Source: Cohnella sp. WQ 127256 (GTDB lineage Bacteria > Bacillota > Bacilli > Paenibacillales > Paenibacillaceae). Taken from it: a stretch of DNA of 64,000 nt. This document shows positions 27,460-36,663 of the stretch, one piece after another. Where the stretch lies: contig NZ_JAMZCY010000006.1 in the NCBI RefSeq assembly GCF_024519285.1, positions 1-64,000 of the forward strand, read 5' to 3'. The notes under the pieces were generated by a model that did not search any database, was not told where the DNA came from, and was given only the letters and a program-made list of their open reading frames with translations. The position numbers were made by a program, and so were the translations under genes. Each line of letters starts with the position of its first letter. Positions within the stretch are counted from its first letter, which is position 1.

Positions 27460-27502
27460 AAAAGGAACGTCTAGAGATTCAAGCTCTCTAGACGTTCCTT
27501 TT
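27460..27502. terminator. Bidirectional terminator
   Basis: An 18-bp perfect stem (AAAAGGAACGTCTAGAGA / TCTCTAGACGTTCCTTTT), 7-base loop, between the plus-strand gene and motB. Confidence 0.92.
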
Positions 27503-27517
27503 GTGAGTGGAGACGAA

Positions 27518-28351
27518 CTATTCTTCTTTCTTGCTCTCGTTCGCAATCGCGGATAGCGTGAGTTCACTGCTTTTATCTGCAGGATCAAAGTAATTACGAA
27601 GGATAGACACTTCAACCCTGCGGTTAATTGCACGGCCTGCATCAGTAACATTGCTGCCCAGAGGTCTGAACTCGCCATACCCAATCGCACTGAAATGCTT
27701 CGGATCAAATTCGGTATTATCAAGTAAAATCTTCATGAAGTTGAGTGCTCGTTTGAAACTAAGCTCATAGTTGGACGGGAATTCTGTTGTATTAATCGGC
27801 TGATTATCCGTGTGGCCGGTAACCATAATCTCATAATCTGGATACTGTTGAAGCATTTGACCAATCGCTGCTGCTAGTTTCTGCGAATCGTTCTTAATAC
27901 TTGCACTGCCGGATGGGAACAAGGCATTATCTCTAATCGTAATTAACAGCTGGGAGTGATTCAGTTGCGTATCCAGCTGAGAAGAAAGTCCGTTCTTATC
28001 AATATACTTGTTGAGCTCCTTTTGGAGCTGCTCGAGGTTTTGCTGTTCCTGCTGCTTAAGCTCTTCCCGAGACTTATCTTTTTTTCCATTGTTACTACGA
28101 GTTTCGTCCTGGGGGGTATTCCTCTTCAAGTTGTTATCCTGAGTATTGGTACCATTATCTAGTATGCCAATACCTGAGCTGAAGGCAGTCTTGAAAGCTT
28201 TGCTCATCTCTTCGAACTTGGACGTATTCACAGCGCTTGCTGAATATAGAACGATAAACAGGGCCAGCAACAGCGTCATGAGATCGGAATAGGGAAGGAG
28301 CCAAGACTCATCTATATGCTCCTCATGCGGTTCATGCCGTTTTCTGCTCAC
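27518..28351 (-). CDS. motB: Flagellar motor stator protein MotB
   Basis: A 277-residue stator subunit that anchors the MotA ring to peptidoglycan. The N-terminal single helix carries the proton-binding Asp 23 in 'PYSDLMTLLLALFIVLYS'. A low-complexity charged linker (about 70-110) precedes the OmpA-like peptidoglycan-binding domain with 'ITGH'-type motif 'VTGHTDNQPI' and 'YGEFRPLGSN'. Its start overlaps motA by 20 bases. Other flagellar genes are not in the window. Confidence 0.94.
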   Translation of the reverse strand: MSRKRHEPHEEHIDESWLLPYSDLMTLLLALFIVLYSASAVNTSKFEEMSKAFKTAFSSGIGILDNGTNTQDNNLKRNTPQDETRSNNGKKDKSREELKQQEQQNLEQLQKELNKYIDKNGLSSQLDTQLNHSQLLITIRDNALFPSGSASIKNDSQKLAAAIGQMLQQYPDYEIMVTGHTDNQPINTTEFPSNYELSFKRALNFMKILLDNTEFDPKHFSAIGYGEFRPLGSNVTDAGRAINRRVEVSILRNYFDPADKSSELTLSAIANESKKEE

Positions 28352-29138
28352 GCTGCGAATCCTCCTTATTAGCGAATGCTACTCGCTCCGTAGGGGTTAG
28401 GAAAACAAGCAGTTTCTGCTGAATCGCAATTGTCGATACACCAGATTGAATCGAAAGCAAGCCTTCTACCATCATGAGCTTAAGATCAATTTCACGCTTG
28501 GAAAGACGTTTTAATTTGGTGGCAATCGGATGCCAGAGTACGTAACCTGTGAAAATACCAAGAAGTGTCGCGATAAACGCAGCAGCAACGGCATGAGCAA
28601 GCTTATTCATATCAGCCAGATTTCCTAGCGCGGAAATAAGACCGATTACAGCACCGAGAACCCCAAGCGTAGGTGCATACATCCCTGCTTGAGAGAAGAT
28701 TAGCGCTCCTCCGCGGTGACGTTCTTCCGTTGCTGAAATATCCTCAAGAAGGACATCCCGTACGAAGTCTTGATCATTACCATCGATAATCATGCGCATG
28801 CCGGTCTTAAGGAAGGGATCCTCAATTTCGTCGACACGGGCTTCAAGAGCGAGCAAGCCTTCACGACGAGTGATGGTTGCCCATTCCATGAACATGCCAA
28901 TCAATTGCTGGCGTGGAAGCAACGTTGGTTCAACAAACACAATTTTAAATAGCTTAGGTACTTTAGCAATCTCTGACATGGGAAATGCCACGAGTACGGA
29001 TGCACAAGTTCCGACAAGAATGATGATATACGCAGCTGGGTTATTAACCAAACTAATAAGTGGTGCACCCTTCAGGTACATTCCAAATATGAGCGCAACA
29101 AAACCTAAAACCAATCCAATAATCGTTGAATTTTTCAT
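28332..29138 (-). CDS. motA: Flagellar motor stator protein MotA
   Basis: A 268-residue channel subunit that couples ion flow to rotor torque. It has four membrane helices (about 5-22, 33-52, 150-172, 182-205), a large cytosolic loop between helices 2 and 3, and the MotA/ExbB motif region 'SQAGMYAPTLGVLGAVIGLI'. Charged loop residues ('EARVDEIEDPFLKTG') match the torque-generating region. ATG follows GAGGTG. It forms an operon with motB. Confidence 0.95.
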   Translation of the reverse strand: MKNSTIIGLVLGFVALIFGMYLKGAPLISLVNNPAAYIIILVGTCASVLVAFPMSEIAKVPKLFKIVFVEPTLLPRQQLIGMFMEWATITRREGLLALEARVDEIEDPFLKTGMRMIIDGNDQDFVRDVLLEDISATEERHRGGALIFSQAGMYAPTLGVLGAVIGLISALGNLADMNKLAHAVAAAFIATLLGIFTGYVLWHPIATKLKRLSKREIDLKLMMVEGLLSIQSGVSTIAIQQKLLVFLTPTERVAFANKEDSQREQKTA

Positions 29139-29331
29139 CGTACACCTCGGCCTATAGAAGAATAATATGTACGCGAAGGAGTTACTAAGGTACTCTCACA
29201 ACCGACACGATAATAGGTTTATCGACAGATCCTTGTCAAAGATTTAGAGGTTAACCCCGTTTTTCATAAATTCATTAAGATTATGTCGTCGGAAGGGTGA
29301 ACACGTAGATGATCTTGGTAGGAATGGTGGA

Positions 29332-29360
29332 TGGACAGCCCTATACCCGCATGTTACGAT
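29332..29360 (+). promoter_or_regulatory. Promoter of the cobalamin operon
   Basis: TGGACA (29332-29337), 17-base spacer, TACGAT (29355-29360); transcription would start about 16 bases before the riboswitch P1 stem. Confidence 0.5.
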
Positions 29361-29382
29361 ATGCATGAAATGAATACGGAGG

Positions 29383-29548
29383 AAAACAGGTGCTCGTAAG
29401 AGCTTAATAGGGAAGTCCGGTGTAAATCCGGCGCGGTCCCGCCACTGACCATGGGGAGTTATTCGGAAATGCCACTGCAAGCGTCATGAGATGCCTGTGG
29501 GAAGGCCCGGAGGACAATGATCCAGGAGCCAGGAAACCTACCTGTTTT
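29383..29548 (+). ncRNA. Cobalamin (vitamin B12) riboswitch
   Basis: P1 is a perfect 8-bp pair, AAAACAGG (29383) with CCTGTTTT (29541). Conserved core words occur in order: TAATAGGGAAGTCCGGTGTAAATCCGGCGCGGTCCCGCCACTG (29409-29449), GCCACTG, GGGAAGGC, 'GATCCAGGAGCCAGGAAACC' (B12 box region). It senses adenosyl- or methylcobalamin. The likely expression platform is the terminator at 29724; a B12-bound aptamer would favour termination and shut off the uptake operon. Confidence 0.95.
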
Positions 29549-29723
29549 CGACAAACACCCAATGTACCTACGAGGAATAGGGGAGGTGTGGCGGCATATT
29601 CCGCGGATACTCAAGACAAGCTTAAGTGCGACTTGATGAAATGCGGTAGAGCACAAGAAACCCGATCTAGCCATAGACGGGTTGTCATCGCGCATTGGCG
29701 CGGGTAGCTCAGGCCCTCACGCG

Positions 29724-29756
29724 AACATCTTCCGATATAGGGGGATGTTTTTTTTC
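29724..29756 (+). terminator. Riboswitch-linked terminator
   Basis: AACATCTTCC / GGGGGATGTT stem (with G-U pairs), GATATA loop and eight T, 70 bases before the first gene. It is about 175 bases after the aptamer, a longer distance than usual, so a linking antiterminator is inferred and not shown. Confidence 0.75.
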
Positions 29757-29826
29757 TTTATTCAGCAGGTGGATGTGAGATATGCCCTGTTGCGAGACAG
29801 AGAGATGCGAAGAGGAGTGTTCATGG

Positions 29827-32583
29827 ATGAAATTGGAATCATTATCGATCAGCGGCGGAAGATTAAAAGGTTGGTTACGCGTTGGATTAGCACTAGCTTT
29901 GGTGCTGCAATTGGGATTAGGAACTTGGACGGGTAACGTACAAGCTGCCGAGGCAACAGCTGTCGACAGCGGTAGCAAGCCAAATGCAGCGACAACGTCA
30001 AAGAAACAAGTTAGTGATGCTGTATCTTCGTTGCAGGCTGCGCTTAGCAAATCAGAACCGATGAGCGATTGGGTCGCTTTTGGACTCGCGCGTTCAGGAC
30101 AATCGGTGGGCATTAAGTATTTGCCATTGGCTGTGAAGAGTGTAGAAAACGGAAGCTTAAGTAAAGTGACGGACTATGCCCGTGTAGCTTTAGCTGTTAA
30201 TGCTAATGGTGGAGATGTCCGTAAGGTTGGAGCAGGTAAAGTCGATTTACTTAGCAAAATCGTTAATTTCGAGAAAATAACGGCACAAGGCGTGAACGCG
30301 CCTGCCTATGCACTACTTGCGCTCGATGCGGGTGGTTATGTTCCGGGTACGAATGATCGTTGGACAAGAGATGATCTGATCAAGTGGCTTGTCGATCAGC
30401 GCAATACAGATGGAGGTTGGTCGCTAGCTAAGGGCAAGAGCGATGTGGATGTTACGGCTATCGTCTTGACCGCGCTTGCGGGTTACAAAGATCGCAAAGA
30501 GGTTTCAGCTAGTATAGATGAAGCTTTAGTTTGGCTGTCTGGTGTTCAGCGTGCTACAGCAGGCTTCGGCAGTCCAGTGGAATCGAGCGAAAGCTCTGCA
30601 CAAGTATTGATCGCACTCACTTCGTTGGGCATTGATCCGATCAATGATTCGCGATTCATTAAGAACGAGAAATCCACTGTTGCGGCATTGTTGGAATACC
30701 GTCAGCCGGATGGTCAATTCTCGCATCTGGCCTCAGGTAAAGCCGATGGTATGGCTACATTTAATGCACTACTTGGATTGACGGCGGTTGAACGTTGGAT
30801 GGATGGACTTCCGGGTTTATATTCCGGTGTTCCAATAGAGACAAAAACAAGCGTGACTGTGTACGAGTTAACAGAGAAGCTAACGACGAGCTCAGCGAAC
30901 GGAAAGACAGCACTAGAAGCTCTGATCAATGTTCTTGGTAGTGCGGATATTCCTTACAAAGTAGACCGCCATCCACAGTTTGGAGCAATGCTGCAAGAGA
31001 TTGCAGGTGTGGAGAACGGTAAATTCGGTGGCTATGATGGCTGGCAGTATGCTGTTAAACGTAACGGAGCTTGGGTTACGATCGGTGAAGGTATGGGCTC
31101 GTTCGCACTCCAAGCGGGTGATGAGCTGTCCGTGTACTATGGTGGCGCAGACACAACGCTTATTCATGGCGTGAAAGTCGAACCAGCGGCTCCGCGTGAG
31201 GGACAGTCCCTTACATTGACTGTTGAGAAGGAAGCTTTCGATTGGGAGTCTGGTAAGGTTGTCGTTAGCCCTGCTGAGAATGCAGATGTTAAGATAGGTG
31301 GTCAGATAGTCAAGACGGATAAGGATGGAAAAGCTGAGATCAAGGCTCTGGAAGCCGGGGCTAATCAACTTATCGTAGATGGTTATCGCAGCAATGCTCC
31401 TCTTGCCTATGTAGCGTGGACAACTTCAATTAATATAGCGACATATACGAAACAAGTTTCCGTCCGTATTGAAGGGGATGCCGGCGTCGTTGCGTCTGGA
31501 CCTTCTCAAGGCGGTACGGCTTTGGAAGCGGTAGAGAAGCTACTTAAATCCGGCAGCATTAAGCATGAGATTCAAGATTCTACGTATGGTAAATATATCG
31601 ACTCTATTGCTGGACTTAAAAGCGGTAAATTCGGCGGTTATGATGGCTGGAGGTTCGCAGTTGTTCGTGGTGGGAATTGGATCATTCCGGCAGTAGGAGT
31701 GGGAGCCTTCCAATTGGAGGAGGGTGATGAGGTTGTTGTGTACTATAGCGGTGACACGACTCTATTGATAGACCCAATCTCAGTAGTACCGGCTAATCCG
31801 ATACCGGGCGAGGACTTTACTATTACGGTAACGAATCGTGCATGGGACTGGGAAGCGAGTAAATTTGAAGCAGCTAAGCCTATATCGGGAGTCAAGGTAA
31901 GCGTTGGAACGGTCTCAGCGGTTACGAACGACAAAGGTGAAGCTACGTTAAAAGGGTTAGCTGAAGGATTATACTCGCTACAAGTAACGGGATATGCGAA
32001 GGATGTAGCTCCAACTGCAGTACGTTCGGTTCTAGCCTTACCTATCGTAGGTAGCTATCAGGATCAAAGTAAAATAGCGGCATGGGCGTTGGATGCTGTG
32101 AAAATTTCCAGAGCAGCACCGCTTTTACGTGGAGTTAATGACGGAACCGCAGAGTTCAAACCTCAACAAGCTGTAACTCGCGCAGAGTTTGTAGCGTCGC
32201 TTGCACGTGCGCTAGGCTTGAAAGGTAGCGCTAGCTTGGCATTCAAGGATATTCCAAGCCAAGCATGGTATGCGAAGGATGTTGCAGCGGCCGTATCTGC
32301 GGGACTTGTGAACGGCGTTTCGGCTACTCAATTCGCGCCAGATGTAACGTTAACGAGAGAGCAAGCAGCGATTCTGCTCACGCGTGCGCTTAAGCTTAAA
32401 GCAACAACTTCAACTTCCTTAGTGGATGCCAAGCAGATTGCAGCAAGTGCTGTGAGCTCCGTTCAGGCCGTTATTCAGCAAGGCTGGATGACTCCGTATG
32501 AGGGTAAGTTTGCACCCAAAGCGACGCTTTCCCGTGAACAAGCGGCCGTTATTGCCGTGAGAGTGATGAAAGCGAAGCAATAG
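29827..32583 (+). CDS. Surface transcobalamin-like protein: alpha/alpha repeat, 2x DUF4430, 3x SLH
   Basis: A 918-residue secreted protein. ATG 29827 follows AGGAG by 9 bases; the frame extends upstream without an RBS. The signal peptide ends 'GNVQAA' near residue 40. Residues about 48-335 form a prenyltransferase/transcobalamin-like alpha/alpha repeat domain ('NTDGGWSLAKGKSDVDVTAI', 'QPDGQFSHLASGKADGMATF'). Two DUF4430 domains (transcobalamin C-terminal-like) follow at about 339-440 and 542-642, each with 'GKFGGYDGW' and a closing 'VYY.G'; each is followed by an Ig/carboxypeptidase-regulatory-like module. Three SLH repeats (about 740-918) tether it to the cell wall. With the B12 riboswitch upstream and an ECF transporter downstream, I infer cobalamin capture at the cell surface. 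Confidence 0.88.
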   Translation: MKLESLSISGGRLKGWLRVGLALALVLQLGLGTWTGNVQAAEATAVDSGSKPNAATTSKKQVSDAVSSLQAALSKSEPMSDWVAFGLARSGQSVGIKYLPLAVKSVENGSLSKVTDYARVALAVNANGGDVRKVGAGKVDLLSKIVNFEKITAQGVNAPAYALLALDAGGYVPGTNDRWTRDDLIKWLVDQRNTDGGWSLAKGKSDVDVTAIVLTALAGYKDRKEVSASIDEALVWLSGVQRATAGFGSPVESSESSAQVLIALTSLGIDPINDSRFIKNEKSTVAALLEYRQPDGQFSHLASGKADGMATFNALLGLTAVERWMDGLPGLYSGVPIETKTSVTVYELTEKLTTSSANGKTALEALINVLGSADIPYKVDRHPQFGAMLQEIAGVENGKFGGYDGWQYAVKRNGAWVTIGEGMGSFALQAGDELSVYYGGADTTLIHGVKVEPAAPREGQSLTLTVEKEAFDWESGKVVVSPAENADVKIGGQIVKTDKDGKAEIKALEAGANQLIVDGYRSNAPLAYVAWTTSINIATYTKQVSVRIEGDAGVVASGPSQGGTALEAVEKLLKSGSIKHEIQDSTYGKYIDSIAGLKSGKFGGYDGWRFAVVRGGNWIIPAVGVGAFQLEEGDEVVVYYSGDTTLLIDPISVVPANPIPGEDFTITVTNRAWDWEASKFEAAKPISGVKVSVGTVSAVTNDKGEATLKGLAEGLYSLQVTGYAKDVAPTAVRSVLALPIVGSYQDQSKIAAWALDAVKISRAAPLLRGVNDGTAEFKPQQAVTRAEFVASLARALGLKGSASLAFKDIPSQAWYAKDVAAAVSAGLVNGVSATQFAPDVTLTREQAAILLTRALKLKATTSTSLVDAKQIAASAVSSVQAVIQQGWMTPYEGKFAPKATLSREQAAVIAVRVMKAKQ

Positions 32584-32634
32584 GTGAAGTGAAGTCGTAG
32601 CAGATCAACGACCTAAAGGAAGGAGGAGATTACA

Positions 32635-33324
32635 ATGGGAAAAATAAGAGTGTTACTGGTCATGCTCGCGGTATTATTTGTAGTCGTAGGGTGCTCAAGG
32701 AACAATGACAGAGTATCTTCGGAGATACCAGTCCAGTCCTCCGTTCCGACGATGGATGCTATCAAGGAATCCCCGTCGATTACTAATGGATCGAATAATA
32801 GTGTGGATGAGCCCTCACCCTCTTTACCCCCTGTCGAGTCTCCTTCTTCTGAACCTACTAAGGCAGTGGATGGTGCTCGAGAGATTGCCCCAACACAGTC
32901 CCTAACGCCTGCTCCATCGGTAACCCCAACTCCGAAGACGCAGTCAGAACCAGATGTCGTTACGCCAGCCGTAGATATGATTACGATTTCTGTAGTGGGA
33001 AATGCGGAGTGGGGAACGATCATCGCTGAGGAAAACGTCTTGTTGGCCAAAGGGGACACAGCGGCGAGTGTGCTTAAACGTGCAGCGAAAGCACATCGAC
33101 TTTCTTATGAAATTCAAGGAAGCGGTACGATGACTTATATAGAAGGAATCGATGGACTATTCGAATTCGACGATGGTCCGCTGAGTGGATGGAAATATCA
33201 AGTCAACGGTATTGTGGCCGATATCGGTGCAGGTGCTTATAAGCTTGAGCCCGGAGACCAACTGGAGTGGTTCTATACTTCAGAGGACGAAGCGGCTAAA
33301 GAAGATAAGGAGTCCGCATCATGA
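32635..33324 (+). CDS. DUF4430 (transcobalamin-like) lipoprotein
   Basis: A 229-residue lipoprotein: signal peptide with lipobox VVVGC (Cys near 21), then a Pro/Ser/Thr-rich spacer of about 90 residues, then one DUF4430 domain (about 120-220) with 'FDDGPLSGWKYQVNG' and 'LEPGDQLEWFYTSED'. DUF4430 corresponds to the C-terminal beta domain of transcobalamin and intrinsic factor. Its place between the surface protein and the ECF transporter, and the long flexible spacer from the membrane anchor, suggest it hands B12 from the surface protein to the membrane transporter. RBS is AAGGAAGGAGGAG; it overlaps ecfT by 4 bases. Confidence 0.87.
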   Translation: MGKIRVLLVMLAVLFVVVGCSRNNDRVSSEIPVQSSVPTMDAIKESPSITNGSNNSVDEPSPSLPPVESPSSEPTKAVDGAREIAPTQSLTPAPSVTPTPKTQSEPDVVTPAVDMITISVVGNAEWGTIIAEENVLLAKGDTAASVLKRAAKAHRLSYEIQGSGTMTYIEGIDGLFEFDDGPLSGWKYQVNGIVADIGAGAYKLEPGDQLEWFYTSEDEAAKEDKESAS

Positions 33325-34214
33325 AAGAAGGCTTTGGGTTTCGTTCGCTTCATCCGATTATCATATTCATGTATTATGCCGGAGGGATTACCTTCGGCAT
33401 GTTGTTGTTTCATCCCCTTATTCTGTTAGTGGGATGGGTGATGGCTGTTATCGTCAATGTCCATTTGGACGGTGGCCGGGAATGGCGAAAGTGGTGCATT
33501 CCAATGCTATCCGGGGTCGTGCTGATTGCCGTGGTCAACCCTATTTTGTCCCACAGGGGCCGGACGGTATTGTATTATTTAGGAGATATCCCAATCACGT
33601 TAGAATCGGTTATATATGGTGCAACATTGGCGATATCGATGCTGAACTTGCTGACGTTCTTCGTGACATATCGCTTGGTTATGACAGAGCAGAAATTTCT
33701 CTTCCTATTTACCCGAATTTCACCTAAAGCTGCGCTTGTCGCAATGATGGCCATGGGGCTCGTTCCGAGATTACGCCGTCGGATGCAAGAGCTCATACTC
33801 ATTCAGCGCACCCGTGGGGTAACGATCTCAGAAGGGTCGTTGCCACAGAGGGCGAGAAACGGGGCGAGACTCGTTGGTACACTTCTGTCTTGGACTTTGG
33901 AGGATGCGCTGCAAACGGCGGATTCCATGCAAGCACGGGGATACGGAACGGGAACGCGTAGCTCGTATTTAGGCTTTCGGTTTCGCATGCGTGACGGTTG
34001 GACGCTAGTTGGTTTTGTAAGCTGTGCGATCTTATTGCTCTCAGCATGGGGAAATGGGCATGGATTTATGACGATCTACCCGCGGCTTGGATCGTTCTCG
34101 CTATCGCTCGGAGATGGTCTAGCGCTAGCTGCTTATGTTGTATATTTAGCAATTCCATTAGGCTGGGAATGGAGGGATCGTAGAGCATGGCTCATTACGA
34201 ATTACAGAAGGTAA
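33321..34214 (+). CDS. ECF transporter transmembrane (T) subunit
   Basis: A 297-residue membrane protein of the CbiQ/EcfT family, the scaffold that links the ATPase to the substrate-binding S subunit. It has about six hydrophobic helices and the coupling-helix signature Ala-Arg-Gly in 'DSMQARGYGTGTRSSY' (around residue 208), with a second coupling helix region near 'MAMGLVPRLRRRMQEL'. The start codon overlaps the upstream lipoprotein stop (ATGA), and its end overlaps the ATPase gene by 28 bases, a tightly coupled operon. Confidence 0.92.
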   Translation: MKEGFGFRSLHPIIIFMYYAGGITFGMLLFHPLILLVGWVMAVIVNVHLDGGREWRKWCIPMLSGVVLIAVVNPILSHRGRTVLYYLGDIPITLESVIYGATLAISMLNLLTFFVTYRLVMTEQKFLFLFTRISPKAALVAMMAMGLVPRLRRRMQELILIQRTRGVTISEGSLPQRARNGARLVGTLLSWTLEDALQTADSMQARGYGTGTRSSYLGFRFRMRDGWTLVGFVSCAILLLSAWGNGHGFMTIYPRLGSFSLSLGDGLALAAYVVYLAIPLGWEWRDRRAWLITNYRR

Positions 34215-35890
34215 CCTTTACTTATCCAGAAGAGTCCATGCCCGCCCTTCGTGATCTATCCCTCGCCATCAAGCATGGAGAATTCGTTGTCTTATGCGGC
34301 CCTTCGGGGAGTGGGAAATCAACGCTACTTCGGCTGCTGAAACGTGAAGTTTCACCTGGAGGTACGATAAGCGGAGAGATTTTACTCGGTCAGGTACCCC
34401 TTCAAGAGTGGCCAGCTAAGGAACTGGCTGCACATGTTGGCCTTGTTATGCAAAATCCAGATAATCAACTTGTCGTGGATACGGTTGAGCATGAGCTGGC
34501 TTTCGGGATGGAGAATTTCGGACTTGAGCGGGGTGCTATGCGACGACGCATGGCGGAGATGGCAGGGTTCTTCGGATTGGAGCCATTCCTCGATCGCAAG
34601 ACAGATGAGCTGTCTGGGGGACAGAAGCAAACTGTAAACTTAGCAGCTGTGCTTATGCTGCAGCCACGGGTTCTATTACTTGATGAACCGCTAGCTCAGC
34701 TTGATCCGTTGGCCGCCCGTGAGCTACTCGGGATGATTAAACGGTTGAACGACGAATGGGGTATCACGGTAATCATGAGTGAGCACCGCACGGATGATCT
34801 GCTTCCACTTGCGGATCGAGTCGTACGGATGGAGCAGGGGAAGATCGCTTATAATGGCGATTCCCGCAACTTTGTCTTGGAAGCTTGGGGTCGATCGGAT
34901 GAGGCTTGTGCTCTACCATCTATTACCCGTTGGGCGTTGGAACAAGCGCCGCCCCCATCGCACTTTGCAGAGGATGAGCCGCCGCTCACGGTGAAGGAGA
35001 CGAGGAGATGGCTAGATCGGGCATCCGAGTCATTAACGGACGTGCGAAATACCTCCGCCTCGAGTGAGGATTCCGCTGAGCAAAAGGCCTCTCACCTAGC
35101 GCCCTCTGCGGCATCGCGTGTTGCAAGTACCGTGAACGCTAAGTCGATCAAGCCGTTACTAGCGGCTAACGGGTTATTTTATGCGTATGACAAGTATTCA
35201 CCGATCGTGCTGAAGGGATTAGAGTGGCAAATTCGACGCGGGGACTGGACGGTTCTATTCGGAGGCAATGGGAGCGGGAAATCCACTTTGCTTCAGCTAT
35301 TGGCCGGACTACGTCTTCCGCAGCGGGGGTCCGTCCAATGGGAGGGAACACCCTTCGCGAAGATGAGCTCCAAGCAGCGGTATTCCGTGATCGGCTATTT
35401 GGCACAAAATCCTGTGCTTCATTATGCACACGACAGCCTATTAGAGGATTTAAGGCAAGCAGCAACTCGGGCGGGAGCCCACGATCCGGAGCAGGAAGCA
35501 AGAAATATGGCTGAGCGATTCGGAATTGCACACCTGCTGTCCCGGCATCCGCATGACATGAGTGGCGGGGAGCAGCAGCTTGGGGCGCTGGCTTTAACGT
35601 TACTTAGTAAGCCGGAGCTACTTTTGCTGGACGAACCAACCAAGGGCTTAGATCCTATGACGAAGTTAATCTTGGGCAAGCATCTGCAGCATATCCATAA
35701 ACAGGGGACTACTTTATTAATGGCAACACATGATGTTGAGTTTGCGGCAGCCTACGCGAATCGCTGTTCCTTGCTATTTCATGGTGAGATTGTGGCGGAT
35801 GGCGAGCCGGAGTCCTTCTTCCAAGGGAACCTATTTTATGCGACCCCATTACATCGTTTAATTGCGTTAGGGGAGGCGACACCTAGGTGA
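34187..35890 (+). CDS. ECF transporter ATPase, two ABC domains fused
   Basis: A 567-residue protein with two nucleotide-binding domains, equivalent to EcfA and EcfA' in one chain. Domain 1 (about 1-240): Walker A 'GPSGSGKST', signature 'LSGGQKQ', Walker B 'VLLLDEP'. A linker of about 80 residues rich in Ser/Ala follows. Domain 2 (about 320-565): 'GGNGSGKST', 'MSGGEQQ', 'LLLLDEPTKGLDP'. All motifs look functional. It overlaps the T-subunit gene by 28 bases and the S-subunit gene by 4 bases, showing it is dedicated to this transporter and not a shared ECF module. Confidence 0.94.
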   Translation: MAHYELQKVTFTYPEESMPALRDLSLAIKHGEFVVLCGPSGSGKSTLLRLLKREVSPGGTISGEILLGQVPLQEWPAKELAAHVGLVMQNPDNQLVVDTVEHELAFGMENFGLERGAMRRRMAEMAGFFGLEPFLDRKTDELSGGQKQTVNLAAVLMLQPRVLLLDEPLAQLDPLAARELLGMIKRLNDEWGITVIMSEHRTDDLLPLADRVVRMEQGKIAYNGDSRNFVLEAWGRSDEACALPSITRWALEQAPPPSHFAEDEPPLTVKETRRWLDRASESLTDVRNTSASSEDSAEQKASHLAPSAASRVASTVNAKSIKPLLAANGLFYAYDKYSPIVLKGLEWQIRRGDWTVLFGGNGSGKSTLLQLLAGLRLPQRGSVQWEGTPFAKMSSKQRYSVIGYLAQNPVLHYAHDSLLEDLRQAATRAGAHDPEQEARNMAERFGIAHLLSRHPHDMSGGEQQLGALALTLLSKPELLLLDEPTKGLDPMTKLILGKHLQHIHKQGTTLLMATHDVEFAAAYANRCSLLFHGEIVADGEPESFFQGNLFYATPLHRLIALGEATPR

Positions 35891-36663
35891 ATCGTTTAGG
35901 TGAGGGCAATGGTAAGGGACTTCTGTCCGCGAAGTGGATTATATTCCCTGTCGCAATTGCTTATCTCGGACTGGCATATTTGTCACTGCAACGGGGAAAC
36001 TCATTACTTATCGGCTTGGTGCTAGTGCTACTGTCGATGATTCCATTTTTACTCCGATTCGAACGTCGTGAACGTAAAGCTAGGGAGCTTATGCTCATTG
36101 CTGTCATGGCCGCGGTCGCTACGATTAGTCGAATTCCTTTTGCGACGCTACTGCCCGGATTTACTCCCGTTACCTTCGTCGTTATGATCTCTGGTATTGT
36201 TTTCGGAGCAGAAGCAGGCTGGATGGTCGGTGCGGTGACCGCATTGGTATCTAACTTATTTCTTGGGCAAGGTCCGTGGACGCCGTGGCAGATGTTCGCC
36301 TGGGGGATGGCAGGATATACAGCGGGCTTGTTCGCCCATCGCAGTGTATGGCGTCGCCGCCGTCTGCCACTCGTCCTTTTTGGCGCAGCCTGGGGGTTCC
36401 TGTTCGGATGGATTATGAACTTGACGCTAGCTATCGACCAATGGGTGCAGACTCATTCCTGGGAAGCAGTTCTCGGTAAATATGTGTTGAGTTTCCCCTT
36501 TGATCTCATTCATGCCACGGCTAATGTGTTCTTTGTTCTGACGTTTGGTCCTTCTTGGATTGCGCTGCTGGAAAGGTATCGAAGGAAGTATGGAGCGCTC
36601 GAACGAATAGAAGCCACGAAGGGAGACAAAAGTAGTGAACAAATACCCGCTGTTAACGGATAA
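35887..36663 (+). CDS. ECF transporter substrate-binding (S) subunit, probably for cobalamin
   Basis: A 258-residue membrane protein starting at GTG within the ATPase stop (GTGA). About seven hydrophobic segments; motifs 'MLIAVMAAVATISRIPF', 'FTPVTFVVMISGIVFGAEAG' and 'FLGQGPWTPWQMFAWGMAGY' are typical of ECF S components. ECF-type cobalamin S components (CbrT) are established in Lactobacillus; assignment to B12 here rests on the riboswitch and the two DUF4430 proteins of the operon and not on the sequence alone. The C-terminal 30 residues are charged and cytosolic. Confidence 0.85.
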   Translation: MNRLGEGNGKGLLSAKWIIFPVAIAYLGLAYLSLQRGNSLLIGLVLVLLSMIPFLLRFERRERKARELMLIAVMAAVATISRIPFATLLPGFTPVTFVVMISGIVFGAEAGWMVGAVTALVSNLFLGQGPWTPWQMFAWGMAGYTAGLFAHRSVWRRRRLPLVLFGAAWGFLFGWIMNLTLAIDQWVQTHSWEAVLGKYVLSFPFDLIHATANVFFVLTFGPSWIALLERYRRKYGALERIEATKGDKSSEQIPAVNG

